DNA from: Epiperipatus broadwayi
Taxonomy: Eukaryota > Onychophora > Udeonychophora > Euonychophora > Peripatidae
NCBI GenBank assembly: GCA_028023455.1
Contig: JAQFVV010012575.1
Span: 926,517-990,516, forward strand
Direction: 5' to 3'
DNA: 64,000 nt
Both the position numbers and the translations under genes were made by a program. Below the pieces are notes generated by a model. It was not told where the DNA came from. It saw only the letters and a list, made by a program, of their open reading frames with translations, and ran no database searches. Shown here piece after piece: positions 35,478-48,270 of the stretch (position 1 is the stretch's first letter; each line of letters opens with the position of its first letter).

Positions 35478-37091
35478 CAATGTTTCCCAACCTTTTTTGG
35501 CTCGCATACCACTTGGTAGTACATCACGCTAAATTGTACCACTTCGTAAAAATGATTGTATTTCGTGAAATTTGTTATTGCGAGTGTGTTATTTTATTTG
35601 CATTATAAATATTATAGGGTGACCATGTATGTATTCACATCTCATAATGAGACAAATTACATTGAAACACGCCTAAACATCATGCCAGATTATAAACTCA
35701 CTGAAATTATAAACTCACTGTAACACATTTTTATATGTATGTGTTTGTTCAAAGTTTCATATTTTTTCCAAAATAATTTATTAAAGATTACATTATTACA
35801 TTAAAGGTTATTTGGTACATATTTTGTTCAAAGTGTTTTCTCATTCCTTCATTTGGTTTTCCCGAATTTGAGTCTGTTTTCTCTTTTTCGGAGCATCTTG
35901 CTATTGGTTGGGCCATGGAGAGGATAAATCCAGCATGTCCCAAGTCATGGTAAAAATAACGTCAGGGGTTATCAGGCTATCTCTTGTTCTTGTTTTCTTT
36001 ATATTGTTCAGCATGAAGTTAATAGGATTAAAATTTTGATGATTAAATACTAACTTACATCTAGTAATCCACAATAGATGATCAAGAATTAATGAGAGTC
36101 TAATTTCTGGGTATGATCCTTTTCTGATACATTCTTTCAAATTAAATAATTTAGATTGATTTGCCTTGATCCAACTAATTATTTATCTACTATTTTGTCA
36201 TATTTCGTTTATTAATAAATGGGTTTAATAAAAACACAAAATTATAAAAACCAATTAATATATTTTCTTATCATAATCAAATATTTTTATAAAATAAATT
36301 TAATGAGATCTTTGTGCTTGTTTCGAACAACATAATTTTTTGAAATTTGGTTCAAAAGATGCGAGGTATACCCTTAAGTCTACATTTGCGTTCAATCTGT
36401 TTCGATACTTATTTTTTAAAAAAATATATGAAGAAAAAACTCTTTCTACTAATTCTGTACTAGTAAACGGTAATAATAATTTAAGAGCTTTCTCAGGAAG
36501 TTGTTCATATTCTTTAATGATTAACCAAAATTAATCAGATCGTGTCGTTTGAATGCTACTTGTAAAGTTCTGTCACATGGTAATTCTATTAAATTTTCTT
36601 TATCTTTTATTGATAATGATGTAGCTTTTTCTAAATTTTCTTCAGAGAAGGGGTTTGAAATCCAATTATCATTTGTGTTTTCGGGTTTTGGAAAATATTC
36701 CATGAAAGACAATTTTAATCCTGTTAAATGTGCTATTATATTTTCTCGTATATCTTGAGACAAACTAACCTTATTTTCAAACAAAAAAATATGTAGAGTT
36801 TCAAATACTTCCAGTTGATAGTTTTCGATACTTATATATATTACTGTTTCCAAAAATCTAATTTCTTAATCAACTTTCAATTTTATCATTAACATTAAAG
36901 ATCGTTATCGACTGTACATATTAACAACTTTACTGTACAGTATAATATTATTAATTAAAATAATTTTTATGAATTATAGGAAAAAACGTTTCTATGATAT
37001 TTTTATGATTTTTTTTTTATGTCCGCCATTATTGATTATTTTTCGTGTACCACCAACCAGCAATTCGGGTACCACAGGTTGGGAAACACTG
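35478..37091 (-). mobile_element. hAT transposon nested inside another hAT element
   Basis: The terminal inverted repeats are CAATGTTTCCCAACCTTTTT (left) and, read inward from the right, CAGTGTTTCCCAACCTGTGG. A GGTACCAC-type segment follows, as in ZBED5-like hAT elements. CTCTATAC occurs directly outside both ends (35470-35477 and 37092-37099), a perfect 8-base target-site duplication. The 1.6 kb body keeps only the C-terminal part of a transposase on the minus strand, so it is an internally deleted, non-autonomous copy. Confidence 0.9.
36330..36853 (-). pseudogene. hAT transposase, C-terminal fragment (ZBED5-like)
   Basis: The 36521-36853 stretch encodes 110 residues with an EYFP...NWI.NPF pattern, typical of the segment before the hAT dimerisation domain in ZBED5/SCAND3-like transposases. 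After a frame change the minus strand continues to about 36330 with FWLIIKEYEQL, KALKLLLPFTST, ELVERVFS, KYRNRLN and DLRVYL, the conserved hATC dimerisation motif order. The N-terminal BED finger and most of the catalytic domain are missing: only about 240 bases separate the fragment from the element end. No function is expected. Confidence 0.85.
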
Positions 37092-37198
37092 CTCTATACG
37101 AATATGAGTTCACTTTTTGAATAATAAGAATTATATGTCGGGGGTGGGATTTTAGAGATACTTAGGTGGGGCATGCCCTAAAAAGACTAAAATTACTG

Positions 37199-37682
37199 AT
37201 GTAAGCTTAAGTCATTAACTATTAGTAAAGATGACAAAAGGTTTTTAACATTACGTTTAAATCTCATATTGAATTAGCTCTGGTAAAAATATTGATGAAA
37301 AACTTAAAAAAAAAACACAGCCCTATTTCTTTTTAATAGGGTATAATTTATACTAAAAATTCTCATTCAAGTTTGATTACTATTAACAATACAATCAAAA
37401 TATTTATAACTTTTGACTTCGAATTAATCTTTACTTTTTTTTCCTTGTTAAAAAAGTTATTGGACATTATATTAATCTTTTTTACATTTATTTTACTCTA
37501 CTTTATTATAATTTGTAACATTTGTTTAAAGCTTTTTCATGAACAGTATATTTGTCTACTATATTTGATCAAAGTGCTGCAATTTACAGTCATTTTTCTA
37601 ATTATTAATTGAATTAATACGTTGACTTTGGTATTACTGTTGTTTCCTTTTACTTGCTTTGACACTTAAGAAATTGTGTTTT
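37199..37682. other. AT-rich spacer
   Basis: Lies between the outer hAT element and the next inverted-repeat element. A hydrophobic 79-codon open stretch (37373-37612) is very T-rich and looks like chance. No element recognised. Confidence 0.4.
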
Positions 37683-39523
37683 GTTGACACGTTTTAAAAC
37701 ACGCTTTGTACAAGTTCAAAAACATGTTTTTCGAGGAGAAAAAAGCGCGTATTTATTTCACTTTCGCAAGATTACACCTTTATCGCGTATGTGAATAGTC
37801 GTCCTATCTATCCTAGGTTGCAGGAATAATATCCAAATACGTATTTGACTAATAATAAAAGCTTCATTCCTCATTAAATATATTTTGATCTGCTATATCC
37901 CTTTCTCTCCGTGCATTTTGAAACTGAGCAGAATTTTTTCCATTCAAGTACCCATAATAATTCGTTTATATTGTTATACAAACAATGCCACTTTCAATGA
38001 TGGATTATTAGTTTAAATAATTTTTAACCATATAATGCATGGATGTTTTCTTCAAATATCATCGGCACACACACACAAACGTAGTCAGTCGTTTTAATCG
38101 TTATTAGTCCAATGCAAGATGGTCTCACAGAGTTAATTCAGTCTGTGTATGCATAGATTTTTTATCCACATTATTACAGAAAACTTTTTTACCCATCTAT
38201 CTCTTTCATGAGTTCTTTAACGTAGTGTACAATCTGGAAAAGGCCTAATTTAATACAATATACTCCTAGAAATTTATTGCATTCTCTAGGAAAAGAAAAC
38301 CACGCAATAGATTTTAGTGATAAAGTATGATGAAACTTTTGTCCTGAAGTAGATTGCTATGGTTTGATTAGAATCCTGTTCCTAAAAATAATTGTTCTTT
38401 ATATATATTTTTAAAGAAAGAAATCATATATAAAAAAAATTAAAAATAGTAGTGCTTATAAATAGAAAACAAAACCTCTGACTAAATTAAGCCGGAAGCA
38501 AAAATAGAATTTATAATTCTTGAAGAATAACATGTTACTGCTTTCTTCCAACATATAACCGAATGAAAAATGCTTCTCTAATAATGTAACCATAATATTA
38601 TTTTACGGTTATTCAATGAATTTATTTTTACATAATATCATATATACATTAAATTGCAGCATATCTCTGTAGAGAAATTGAGAGATTAAAAAACAATGTA
38701 TATTTATTTGTCTATTGAACTGCTGGTGAAAGAATACTGGTATTTGTGGTTTTTCTTTTTTGTTTTATGCTCTAATTAATATTAGTCGGAAACCGCTTTA
38801 TTAATTAATACTTGGATGGTTATGAAATAGCTATCACAAGGAAAAGTTATAAGATTGTTTGGTAATTTTCAGTTTCTTAAAAATAATAATTAAAGTTTTA
38901 GTTGGATTTGAATCTCACGTCATGAGCTCGGACAGCAAGTGAACTAAATCTTAAGTCAAAAAGTTCTTACTAATATATATATACATATATAACGCATTTT
39001 AATGACAAAGAATTATCTATATATTTAGTTAATGATAAAAAATGTGTTAAGATGTCAGACTGTAGAAATGTATTTACAATAATGATGAGTTGATTACTTG
39101 GGTATTATTCCTGCAACCTAGGAAAGATAGGACGACTTTTTACACACGCGATAAAGACATAATGTTGTGAACATTAAATAAACCCTTGCGATTTCTGTTT
39201 TTTTCCTTGTCAAAATGAAAACTCATTATTTATTCAGAGCATAGAGAAAATTAAACAAAGAGACAAAACTCTTGCCACAACATTCATTTTTCAAGAGACA
39301 TGGAAGCTATATCAGACTCTCCAATAAAGTTAACAAAGAACTTAACCACTAAATACCTAACCCTGTTTGAACTCAATAATGTTAGTTCCATAACTCATCT
39401 AATATTGTAATTGTTCATTATCCATATTTGTAATATATCACCCATATTAATTAGTTTAATAAATGTTTTGAGAAAAAAACGTGTTTTTGAACGTGCACAA
39501 AACGTGCTTTGAAATGTGTCAAC
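37683..39523. mobile_element. 1.84 kb DNA element with long inverted repeats
   Basis: The outer ~50-base inverted repeats start GTTGACAC when read inward (left 37683-37732, right 39474-39523) and share GTTCAAAAACA(T/C)GTTTTT. An inner inverted module, TAGGTTGCAGGAATAATA preceded by AGTCGTCCTATCT, lies at about 37797-37837 and, in opposite orientation, at about 39101-39140. No transposase and no clear target duplication. (CA)n at about 38066-38076. Superfamily unknown. Confidence 0.7.
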
Positions 39524-39822
39524 CGAAACTACTATATAGGTGCTTTTTTGGCCATTTTGGTATTTTTTTCTGATTCAAAAGTATGTTGTTTGTACATTTT
39601 AAACTTACCATTTGTTATTATTGTGAATTTGGTTTAACATTTTTAATTTCAACAGCATTATTTACTTCTGTGTTTTTTTCCCCCAATTTCAACTTGGTTA
39701 TTGACTGACTTCTGCGTTTTTGAATTAAAAGTTTATTATTTAATTGTAATTGAATGATGGCGTTGACTTTGTTATTTGTTTATTCCAAAAATTAGATTGC
39801 CTGGCAGAATTCCATTTAGAGC

Positions 39823-40476
39823 ATGTACTGGGCAATCACTTGTTCCACAAATCTTTCGGTGAAAGGATGGTGGGAGGGGGGGGTACTATTGACAATCACT
39901 ATTTTGTATGCAAGAATCGTCTGCATAAGTGTATATTTCGTAGAATATTTTTTCTTTTTTACTTTTATAAAAATATATTTATGTTGGCTTTTTTTTTTAA
40001 GGACCACATATTTTTTTTTTAAATTGATCGAATTAAGTAAGCTTCAAAAGTTAGTTTGTGTCGTGTACAATTTGTAAAAGTATATGTATATCTCATATAA
40101 TATTTTTTTTTGTTTTTGTAAAACTGTATTGAGTATTATTTCCACAACCATGTATTGGGCAATCACTTGTTCCACAAATCTTTCGGAGAAAGGATGGTGG
40201 GAGGGGAGGGGACTACTGCCCATTGCCATTTTGTATGCAAGAATCGTCTGCGTAAGTATATATTTCATAGAATATATTTACTTTTATAAAAATATATATT
40301 TATGTTTGCTTTTTTCCTCCTACAACAAGGATCACATATTTTTTTTTGATGAAATTAATCAAATTAAGTAAGTGTCAAAAGTTAGCTTGCGTCCATGTAG
40401 AATTCATACATACCTGTTTATCTGATGTAATATTTTTTATTTTTGTCTTTGTAAAACTGTATTGAGTATTATTTCT
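39823..40476 (+). repeat. 327-base tandem duplication
   Basis: A unit beginning ATGTACTGGGCAATCACTTG at 39823 recurs at 40150 as ATGTATTGGGCAATCACTTG, a 327-base period. The first ~125 bases are close to identical, including a GAAAGGATGGTGGGAGGGG block. The second halves are T-rich and more diverged. Open stretches in both copies look non-coding. Confidence 0.85.
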
Positions 40477-40640
40477 TCAACCAAGGAAAAATAGGATGAC
40501 TTTTTACATTCACATCAAAGCATTACTAACTTTCTAATGTTTGATGTTGCCAAAATAACAACATTAAAAAGTTAGCAGTGTATTGATACAAATGTGAAAA
40601 GTCCTCCTATCTTTCCTTGGTGGCAGGAGTAATACCCAAG
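40467..40640. mobile_element. 174-base palindrome sharing a module with the 37.7-39.5 kb element
   Basis: Two arms of about 85 bases fold back on each other around about 40553. Each arm carries a version of the AGG(T)ATGAC...CCAAGGAAA / CTTTCCTTGG...CAGG module, which is also the inner inverted module at 37.8 and 39.1 kb. It begins inside the second tandem unit, at TATTGAGTATTATTTC, and ends GGAGTAATACCCAAG. Confidence 0.75.
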
Positions 40641-41619
40641 TACCAATAAAAAGTTTATTAATACGTACTTATATTTTTTATTTAAGTCATTTTTATAATC
40701 TAAACAAAAAGTTATTTAAAAAATTATGAAATTCTTTGTCCTTTATTTTTTATAAGGCAACTAGCAGGTTTTGGAAATGTTCCAGATGTGTTTAGAATCA
40801 AATGTAATATTCAAATCAACTTATACATAATAGTGAGACATACACACTTAATAGCTAGTCCTCTTTTAGTGTGATTGCCTGACATAAAACAGTTATATTT
40901 TTTAATAACTTCAAGGTAACAAACAAAATATCATGCTATCGTTTGGCGACATAAAAAACAAATGTAATCTATTTGTTGAATGTCCATAAACTTAAGGACA
41001 CATACACATACATATTCAAATGTATTAAATAATTAACTAAAAATAGGCTGTGAAGAAGTGGTCATGATAATAAGTATTATGATAAATATTTAATTACTAT
41101 TAATAATATAACTTGCCAAAATTTTTAACAACGTATTCGTAAAATTGTGTAAAATGCCTTGAATCGCTCACTGACCTAGTAACTCTCCATAAACAAAAAG
41201 AAAATTAAAAAAAAATCCTCCTACTTTTCATCTAGTCATTTGCCGGTTTTTGAAGGTTTATTGCTTTTGTTTTATTCAGTCAAAGAATCTAGATACTCAA
41301 TTACCAACCAGTAATTGAATGAATATCTAGATTGTCTATTTAACTATCTGGTGAAAGGGACCTCTATGGAATTTATCTGGTATTTTTTTTTCTTATTTCC
41401 ACTCAAGCTTCTATCTACGAATTTTTTTACACACACATATAAATCCACAGTCTAATATTAGATGAATGACAAAATAGTTTAAAATCCTAATTTTCATAAC
41501 TTTTTCTCTCTCCCCGCATTGTAAACAACAAGCTCTGCTAATAAAAAATATTCCATTATTATAAAAGCACTTAGAAAGGTAATTATTATGATGAGTATAG
41601 TTTGTGTGATCAACACTAT
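40641..41619. other. AT-rich intergenic sequence
   Basis: No coding sequence or element recognised. Confidence 0.4.
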
Positions 41620-41728
41620 CTTTTTTTTCATATGTCAAAACATCGGGCCGGAAGCGAACCCGCGACAACTGTCTGTAAGATATTGCTTGCAAGGCGGCTG
41701 TGCTGACCTCTGGCTACTAACGCTTGAC
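41620..41728 (-). mobile_element. tRNA-derived SINE, copy 3
   Basis: On the minus strand: an A-box-like TAGTAGCCAGAGGTCAGC, an anticodon-arm-like GCCGCCTTGCAA, the B-box GGTTCGCTTCC, then GATGTTTTGACATATGAAA and an A-run. Closest relative is the copy at 26971. A few bases are inserted between anticodon arm and B box in both. Confidence 0.75.
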
Positions 41729-42272
41729 AAAACAATATAACAATTTATATTTGTTGTAACATATCATTGGATGAAGCAATGACTTTTAATGATCTTGCAG
41801 ACGTCAAGATCATTTGGATCGAAGTAACGCAGTTTGAAGGATTTAACAAAGGAAATTTCATTGGATCAGTGTTGTTTCAATTTCTGAATTCCATATGGTG
41901 TACACATAATTTTTAAAATTTACTATATGTTTATTGTTGTTAGTGGAATTGTAATTGTATATAAATAAAAACATCAGCTCTTGCTGTTTTTAATTTACAC
42001 AACTTCACCCATGACTTGGGTTTAGAATTAATGTGTAACTTGAAAATGTCTTCAGGTATTTAATGATTTCCATGCAGATTGTAATTTTTATTTAGGGTAA
42101 CTGGTCTATTACCAATCCTGCCAATAATCTATATAAATATTTGGTTATTCATACCTGGAAGGTAAACTAAAAGCTGGTAAAAGTTTCATCTATTTGATGA
42201 TGAGCAGTTTGATGATAAATATTTTCTTCCTCGATTTTTTTTTTTAAGAATGCTAGATGTATATATATATTG
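41729..42272. other. AT-rich intergenic sequence
   Basis: No gene recognised. Ends in a short (TA)n (42260-42270) directly before the polypurine tract. Confidence 0.4.
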
Positions 42273-43371
42273 TAACAAAGAGAATAGAGAGAGAGGGAGA
42301 GAGATGGGGGAGGGGGTGAAAGTGAAGAAAAGGAAAGAAGAAAAAAGAGAGATATAAGATGGAATGAAGTAAAGGATGATGAAAAAGAGATGGAGAAATG
42401 ATGATGATGATGATTAGATGGAGATGAAGTGATGAAGAGATGGAAGACTATTAGAATGGAAAAGGAAATAAAGATGGTAAAAGAAATGAAAATGATTAAG
42501 AGGATGGGATGATGAGATCAAATGGAGGAGAATGATAGAAGAGGAAATGGAGAAGAAGATAAAATGAAATGAGAGATATGGAAGGAAAAAAAAAAGAGAG
42601 AGAGAAAAGTTTAGAAGAGGAAATGATAGAGTATGAAGAAGAAATGAAAAGAAGAGGAAAGAAAAGGGAAAAGAAAAGATGATGAGAAATGGAAGGAAAA
42701 GAAAGAAAAAATGAGAATGAAAGAGAGAGATGATGATGAAATTTGATGATGATGATGATGATGATAAGATACAGAGATGAGAAATTAGAGAGAGAGATGA
42801 AATGATGGGGGGGATAGTAAAGGAAGAAAAGGAAAGAAAAGAAAAGATGAGAAATAGAAGGAAAAGTGAAATAAAAATGATAATGAAAAAGAGATGATGA
42901 TAAAATTTGATGATAATGATGATAAGATACAGAGATGGTAAATGAGAGGGAGAGAGATGAGATGATAGTAAAATAGGAATAGGATTAGAGAGAAAGATGA
43001 TAATGGAAGAGAGAGAAAGAGAGATGATGGTGAAATAGGAATAGGATTAGAGAGAAAGATGATGATAATGGTGGAAGGGAAGATGATAAAAGAGAGATTA
43101 TTAAATGGAGAAAAAGATGATGAAATGAAATGATGAAGAGATAGAGAAGAAAAGAAGGAAGACTATTAGAATGGAAAAGAAAATAAAGATGATAAAATAA
43201 ATGAAAATGATGGAGGATGAAGAAGATGATAATGAAAAGATGGAGAAAAAAAGGTAGAAGAGGAAATGGAGAAGAAGAGGAAATGAAATGATTAAGAGAT
43301 GGGAGGAGAAGAAGAAGAAATAATTAAATTATTATGAAATGGAAGGAGAAAAGAGATGAAATAGAATGAAA
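42273..43371 (+). repeat. 1.1 kb polypurine tract, GA- and GATGAT-rich
   Basis: The plus strand is almost only A, G and T-as-GAT for about 1.1 kb, with extremely few C residues. It mixes (GA)n, (GATGAT)n, GGAAGAAGA and GAAAAGAAAGG motifs, and a longer internal repetition: GATAAGATACAGAGATG occurs near 42765 and again near 42920, and AGGAATAGGATTAGAGAGA near 42976 and 43040. Such tracts can form triplex DNA and arise by microsatellite expansion. Confidence 0.9.
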
Positions 43372-46300
43372 TCGTACTTACTAGAGAGACTCTTAATGAC
43401 TCGGCTCAGTGGGGTTACAATAAATTTAAGAAACGAGATAATAATCCAGAGATGTATAATCGGATAGAGACCAAATCCAATACTAATGCAACTATAACAA
43501 TTATGGCAATATAAAAGATAATGTAAATCATTAATTAATAGTTATTAGAATTGGCCTACCACCAGATCACACACTTTGAATAAGAATAAATGATACATTG
43601 ATTGGAAAAGATTATCTAACTAAATTATTTCTAACAAGGCAACAAGAGTAAACAATCTCAGGGATTCTAAAAACTAAACTCTTGTGCAAAAATAAAAGTT
43701 TAAATTGCCTACTAAATAATTGCTGGGTAAATAAAAATAAATGAGTAATATCTTGGCTGACCATAAAATAACTACCTTATGGTTATATCATAGAATAATA
43801 AATAAAACAAATATTAATCCAAAATTTTAATAAATCAATTTAAATTTAAATTAATAATGGCCTATTATCCAAGACATTACTCGAGCAAGGAAAAGGGCAA
43901 GGATACTTTTTATGCCTTTCCCCATACTCACAGACAACCTACTAAAGACCTCAAATGCAGATGGATTATAACCCTTTGGACATATAAGATTTAAGATGAT
44001 GATAGACAATGTGCAGTTAATATAAGATAATGTGCAGCTTTTAAAAATAATAGCAAATAACAGATATTCTTCTGAAGCACTTATATTCTTAATTTCATTG
44101 CATAATCTTCAATCTGAGAAGATATACCGATAATTTTAAAAATAAACTTTTAAATGAGCATTTAACTAAGTATCTGATATAATGTAATTATCTGTTATTG
44201 TGATTCAATCTGAGAATCACTTAAATTAGCATGGCTTTATATTTTAAAACCAGTATCAAAATATATTTAATAAACTTTATGATATATTTGTGAAATTTTG
44301 AATTGAAAATTTAATAAACTTTGGAAACTCAAGATTTTGTGAACTTGAAACCCAAGACAATAATATTTTCATATAAAAGTAAAACAAAAAGAAACAAAAC
44401 TTTTGAAATAATAAACATTTGGTTTATTTGAGAACAATAAAAAAATATTTACAATTCAAATGGATTACAGGTATTGCCAATATAGTGCTGGAATCTATTA
44501 CAAGTATTTTGACTTTTTAAAACTTTATTTGGTTTACAATAATACACAGTTTCTCTAGTTACTGTTATTGAGTATCCCTCAAAAACTTTTTCAAATGGTT
44601 TATTCTAGCAAATAAACTAATAAAATAATAATTACACATAATAGCAGGCAAAGGCTATTTAATACCAAATTTTAATCTCTTTTAAACAATTAGAGATTTC
44701 AAAATCTTTAAACTTTAATTGTAATTTCCGAATTTAATAAGCACAATTCTACTTTTAATTGGAATAATTCATAACACTATGGTGTTATCTAGTAATCAGA
44801 GTAACACACAACTAGGTTTGTATTTAAAACCCTAAGCTTAACAAACGCTAAGCTGGAAAAAATATTCAGCGTATGTTTGAAAAACTACAACTAGTTATAC
44901 TGACATAATTAATATTATAGCTAGTGATATCTTTAAATCAGACTAAGCTAATTTTAAAATTAAATTAAATTAGATACATGGGGCATTCACTCATCAGAGA
45001 TCAGTCACACACTTTTAATTAAATTTAGTCCACATAAAACTATTACCCTCAATGTTTTAAAATTAAAGATGTAACAGACTTACAAATCCAGCCGTGAGAC
45101 TCTGGATGAAAATATTAAAATTAGTATGTGTGAATTGCCACTTATACCATATGCATAATTTAACATACTTAAAAATAAATATAACTTATTGTTGGTTAGA
45201 TTGTGCATGATAAAACTATCATATCAACACAATTCAAACATTGATATACCCATAAGCATTAAAATAGCTATCACTACCTGAAGAAAGTTCCTCAAACAAA
45301 CATTTCTTGTCATCACAAATCTAAAACAAATGCAACATCACCTACTGTGATGGAACTACCATTAAGTCATCATGAATAGGCTCCTCAGAGCTGGAAAAGA
45401 ATGTGGTGGCTTTCAAAAATACCTAACTTTGAGGCAGAAACTAAGATGCATGGACTTTGTCTACAGCACACCATGAACAGGAAAGATGCACCAGGAAAGT
45501 ATGATCCTCTCTCATGGGATTCCAATATTTATAAATGTGATAATTATTATTGAAAAATATAATATAATAACCTTCTTTGGGCACAAGCACTATCTATTCA
45601 TGGAAATTCAATACAATAAAATGGAGGACCTTGTCTACTCCTTAAAGCATACTCAAAATTATTAACTAAGCCTAACTCTATGAGGCTAACAAATACTAAC
45701 TAATGACAAGATATAGACTTCACCTGAATTAACTAAGTTATTTCTAAGATGTTTAAAATACAAAAACATATATTCAATGTAAGAACCAACAAAGCAAAAA
45801 CTGGGTCAAAGGACTACTATGAGAAATACTTTAAAATTAAATGCATATAAAATTCTAGGCAAGGCACAATGCACACATAATAAAATATTCAATACTAAAA
45901 TATAGTGACTAGTGGACTTTTAAAAGATTGCAAATTATAAAAAATATTTGCAGTTATTATTAATATAGCATTCATAAAACAAATGAATGGAAACTCTCTG
46001 ATAAACTTTTTTGGCTGGTTTAAAAATAAAACTGAGTGAATCATCCCACATATAATAAACTAAGACTGTGATATTTAATTCTCTGTAAATGAAATTATCA
46101 AATAAAACTAACTGGTGAAATACTTAATAAATAAAATAAAATTTACCTGAGAATGGCAAAAATATTTGCTCATTATAATAAACCCATTAAGCTTTAAAAT
46201 TATAACCCTAGTTTACCTGGTATATTTATGCAAATAGTGTTACACAAAATATATAGCATAAATATTTTTATGGTTTTTTTAAACCAATAAAACAGACAAT

Positions 46301-48270
46301 AAAAAAAATAATAATACAGTAACTCAAGTTTATAATTCAGCTCCATAATGGTTTTTATGTTTATGATATGTAGATAATTTTTTAAGGCTAATTTATCTAT
46401 CCGAATTCGAAGCTTCAGTCAAAACATTTATAAACATGGCAATGATTTCCAAAATGAAAATGTTTAATAGTTCTTTAAAAAAATACTTTCACTTTCCTTC
46501 TTTAAAGATAATTCTAAATATTAAATAATAAGAATAGTCTGGCATTAGAAAAATAAATTCTTCAGCTGAGTACATTTTTATAGAATCCTGGGTTCAAACG
46601 CACAATAATATATAACTTTATTTCAATTTAATTATTCTCTTTTAGGCAAACACATTTTTTTAAGTACAGATCTTTTTTTTTTAAAAAAAATATTTTTATA
46701 TAATATTTCAAGATGTGTTTTTCAAACAAATTTCCTTTACTCTTTTAAACACAAGAGTAGAATTCTTTTATAATTAGAAATGTTCCTCGGTTTATGAACT
46801 AGGACTAACTGTCGCAAAGTTACTCATAAGTAATGGCAAATATAACAATTTATTATATATTTAACAAATACAAATTCATTATTAATAATTGTAGTTTATT
46901 TTGAAAATTTGTTTCCAAATAACTTCCTCTTTCCACTGCTGAGCATAAAACAAGAATTATCATTTTTCATCTGTTTGCATTTAGCTAAAACAAATTATTT
47001 CCACATCAGGTCAAGGTATAAGTAATAACTTTTATTTCATTATTATTTATAAATTCATCCTTAATTAACTGTAGCTTATAATATTTTGTCTAATACTTTC
47101 TAGAATTAGATAATTACTATCTTATATTCAATACATTTTAAAATTGGACATTAGGGAAAGTCAATATTCAAGTACAAAATGCTTAGCAGATAAAGTTCAT
47201 TCTTCTTTAATTTAGCATAGTATATTTTTCTTTTCTAAATTTATTTTAGAAATAAGCATTATTGTTATAGTAAGAGCAAATTTTAATGTAGATATCAGGT
47301 TTCAATAATGAATTATCAGATTTAAAATCAATTTTAAATTACAAGGAAACTGACACATTTTTTTTAATAATGTATTTAAAATATGAATGTCTTTCAATTT
47401 GTCCTCGCACACATATTTTAATTTAATTGGATAAATACTGAGCATCTTCCAGTTAAAATAGTTCAGTACAACAGAGTGTTTAGCCATATAAATAATTAAT
47501 GGTTTAAATTTTAATTTCACTTTTCAATAAAAAAAAAAAGAAAAAAGATAATACATAAATAAGATGAGAGATGAGAAACTTCCTCTAAATATTTTGTCAC
47601 TATAGTTTCATATTGTAACTGAAAGTGGATATCAGAGAATAGTTACCTTCTTTTTAGGCTTCCATGACAGTAAAACAATTTAAAATAATTGTTTTAAAAA
47701 TATACTTTTACTTTTAAACAAAATAATAAATTTTTAAAGAAAATTACATTTTTTTTTTATTAAAGAAAAGAGAAGTTCAGGATTCAGTCACACACAAAAT
47801 GACAGCACTAGCAACACACAGCAAAATGAATCCTGGATCCCTATTTATATCTGATAATTTCATACCTCCCTTAATTATTTTATGTTAATTATTCATCCAA
47901 TACCAATTATTTTTAAATTAAACTTGAACATTTTTGACTGACAGCTGTGAAATTGATTACTGACATAACTGATCTAATTATACAAAAATCACGTGACTTA
48001 ACAGCTGCAAAGTCAAAAGTTTATTATTAACTTTTATTATGTAATATTTTAAAGTAATATTATATAAAATAAAATAGCAATAAATATAAAAATTAAAGCT
48101 AGTTTTATTTATCAAACTTTTAAATATATACTTTTAATAATTTTATTCATTCATTTCTTTTAAATCAATATTACAATTAAATTACTATTTATTCCTACAT
48201 TCTCATGTTTTTCCATGCATGTACATACATTAGCACATGAGGATGACCTACAAACATGAACTCTTGCTAA
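43372..48270 (-). repeat. Possible fourth copy of the long repeat unit (minus strand)
   Basis: On the minus strand several family landmarks occur in the right order over about 4.9 kb: TGTAGGTCAT near 48254, CACGTGA near 47990, a TATAAATAG box (plus coordinates 47841-47849), and ATAAAC with following GTTT/TTTCAAAGTTTTGT-like context near 44370-44428. Length and order match copies 1 and 2, but the bases between are too diverged for a firm alignment by eye. No gene is recognised. The 3' end abuts the polypurine tract instead of (TA)n. Confidence 0.35.

Larger units (their letters stand above)
35111..37198. mobile_element. Outer non-autonomous hAT element, interrupted
   Basis: The left end is CAGTGATTCCCAAAATGGGG and the right end, read inward, is CAGTAATTTTAGTC...GGGCATGCCCC, with a GGGGTATATGCC/GGCATGCCCC match inside. 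The flanks ATTTAAGC (35103-35110) and ATGTAAGC (37199-37206) agree at 7 of 8 positions, the 8-base target duplication typical of hAT elements. Without the inserted inner element and its target duplication it would be about 466 bases, MITE-sized. Confidence 0.65.

Noticed and set aside
39750-40371. Overlapping open stretches on both strands in the 327-base repeat
   Set aside because: They arise from the tandem duplication, run into T- and A-homopolymers, and show no known domain.
42273-43371. CRISPR-like or satellite array
   Set aside because: Repeats are irregular purine motifs without constant repeat and spacer lengths; a microsatellite-type tract explains it.
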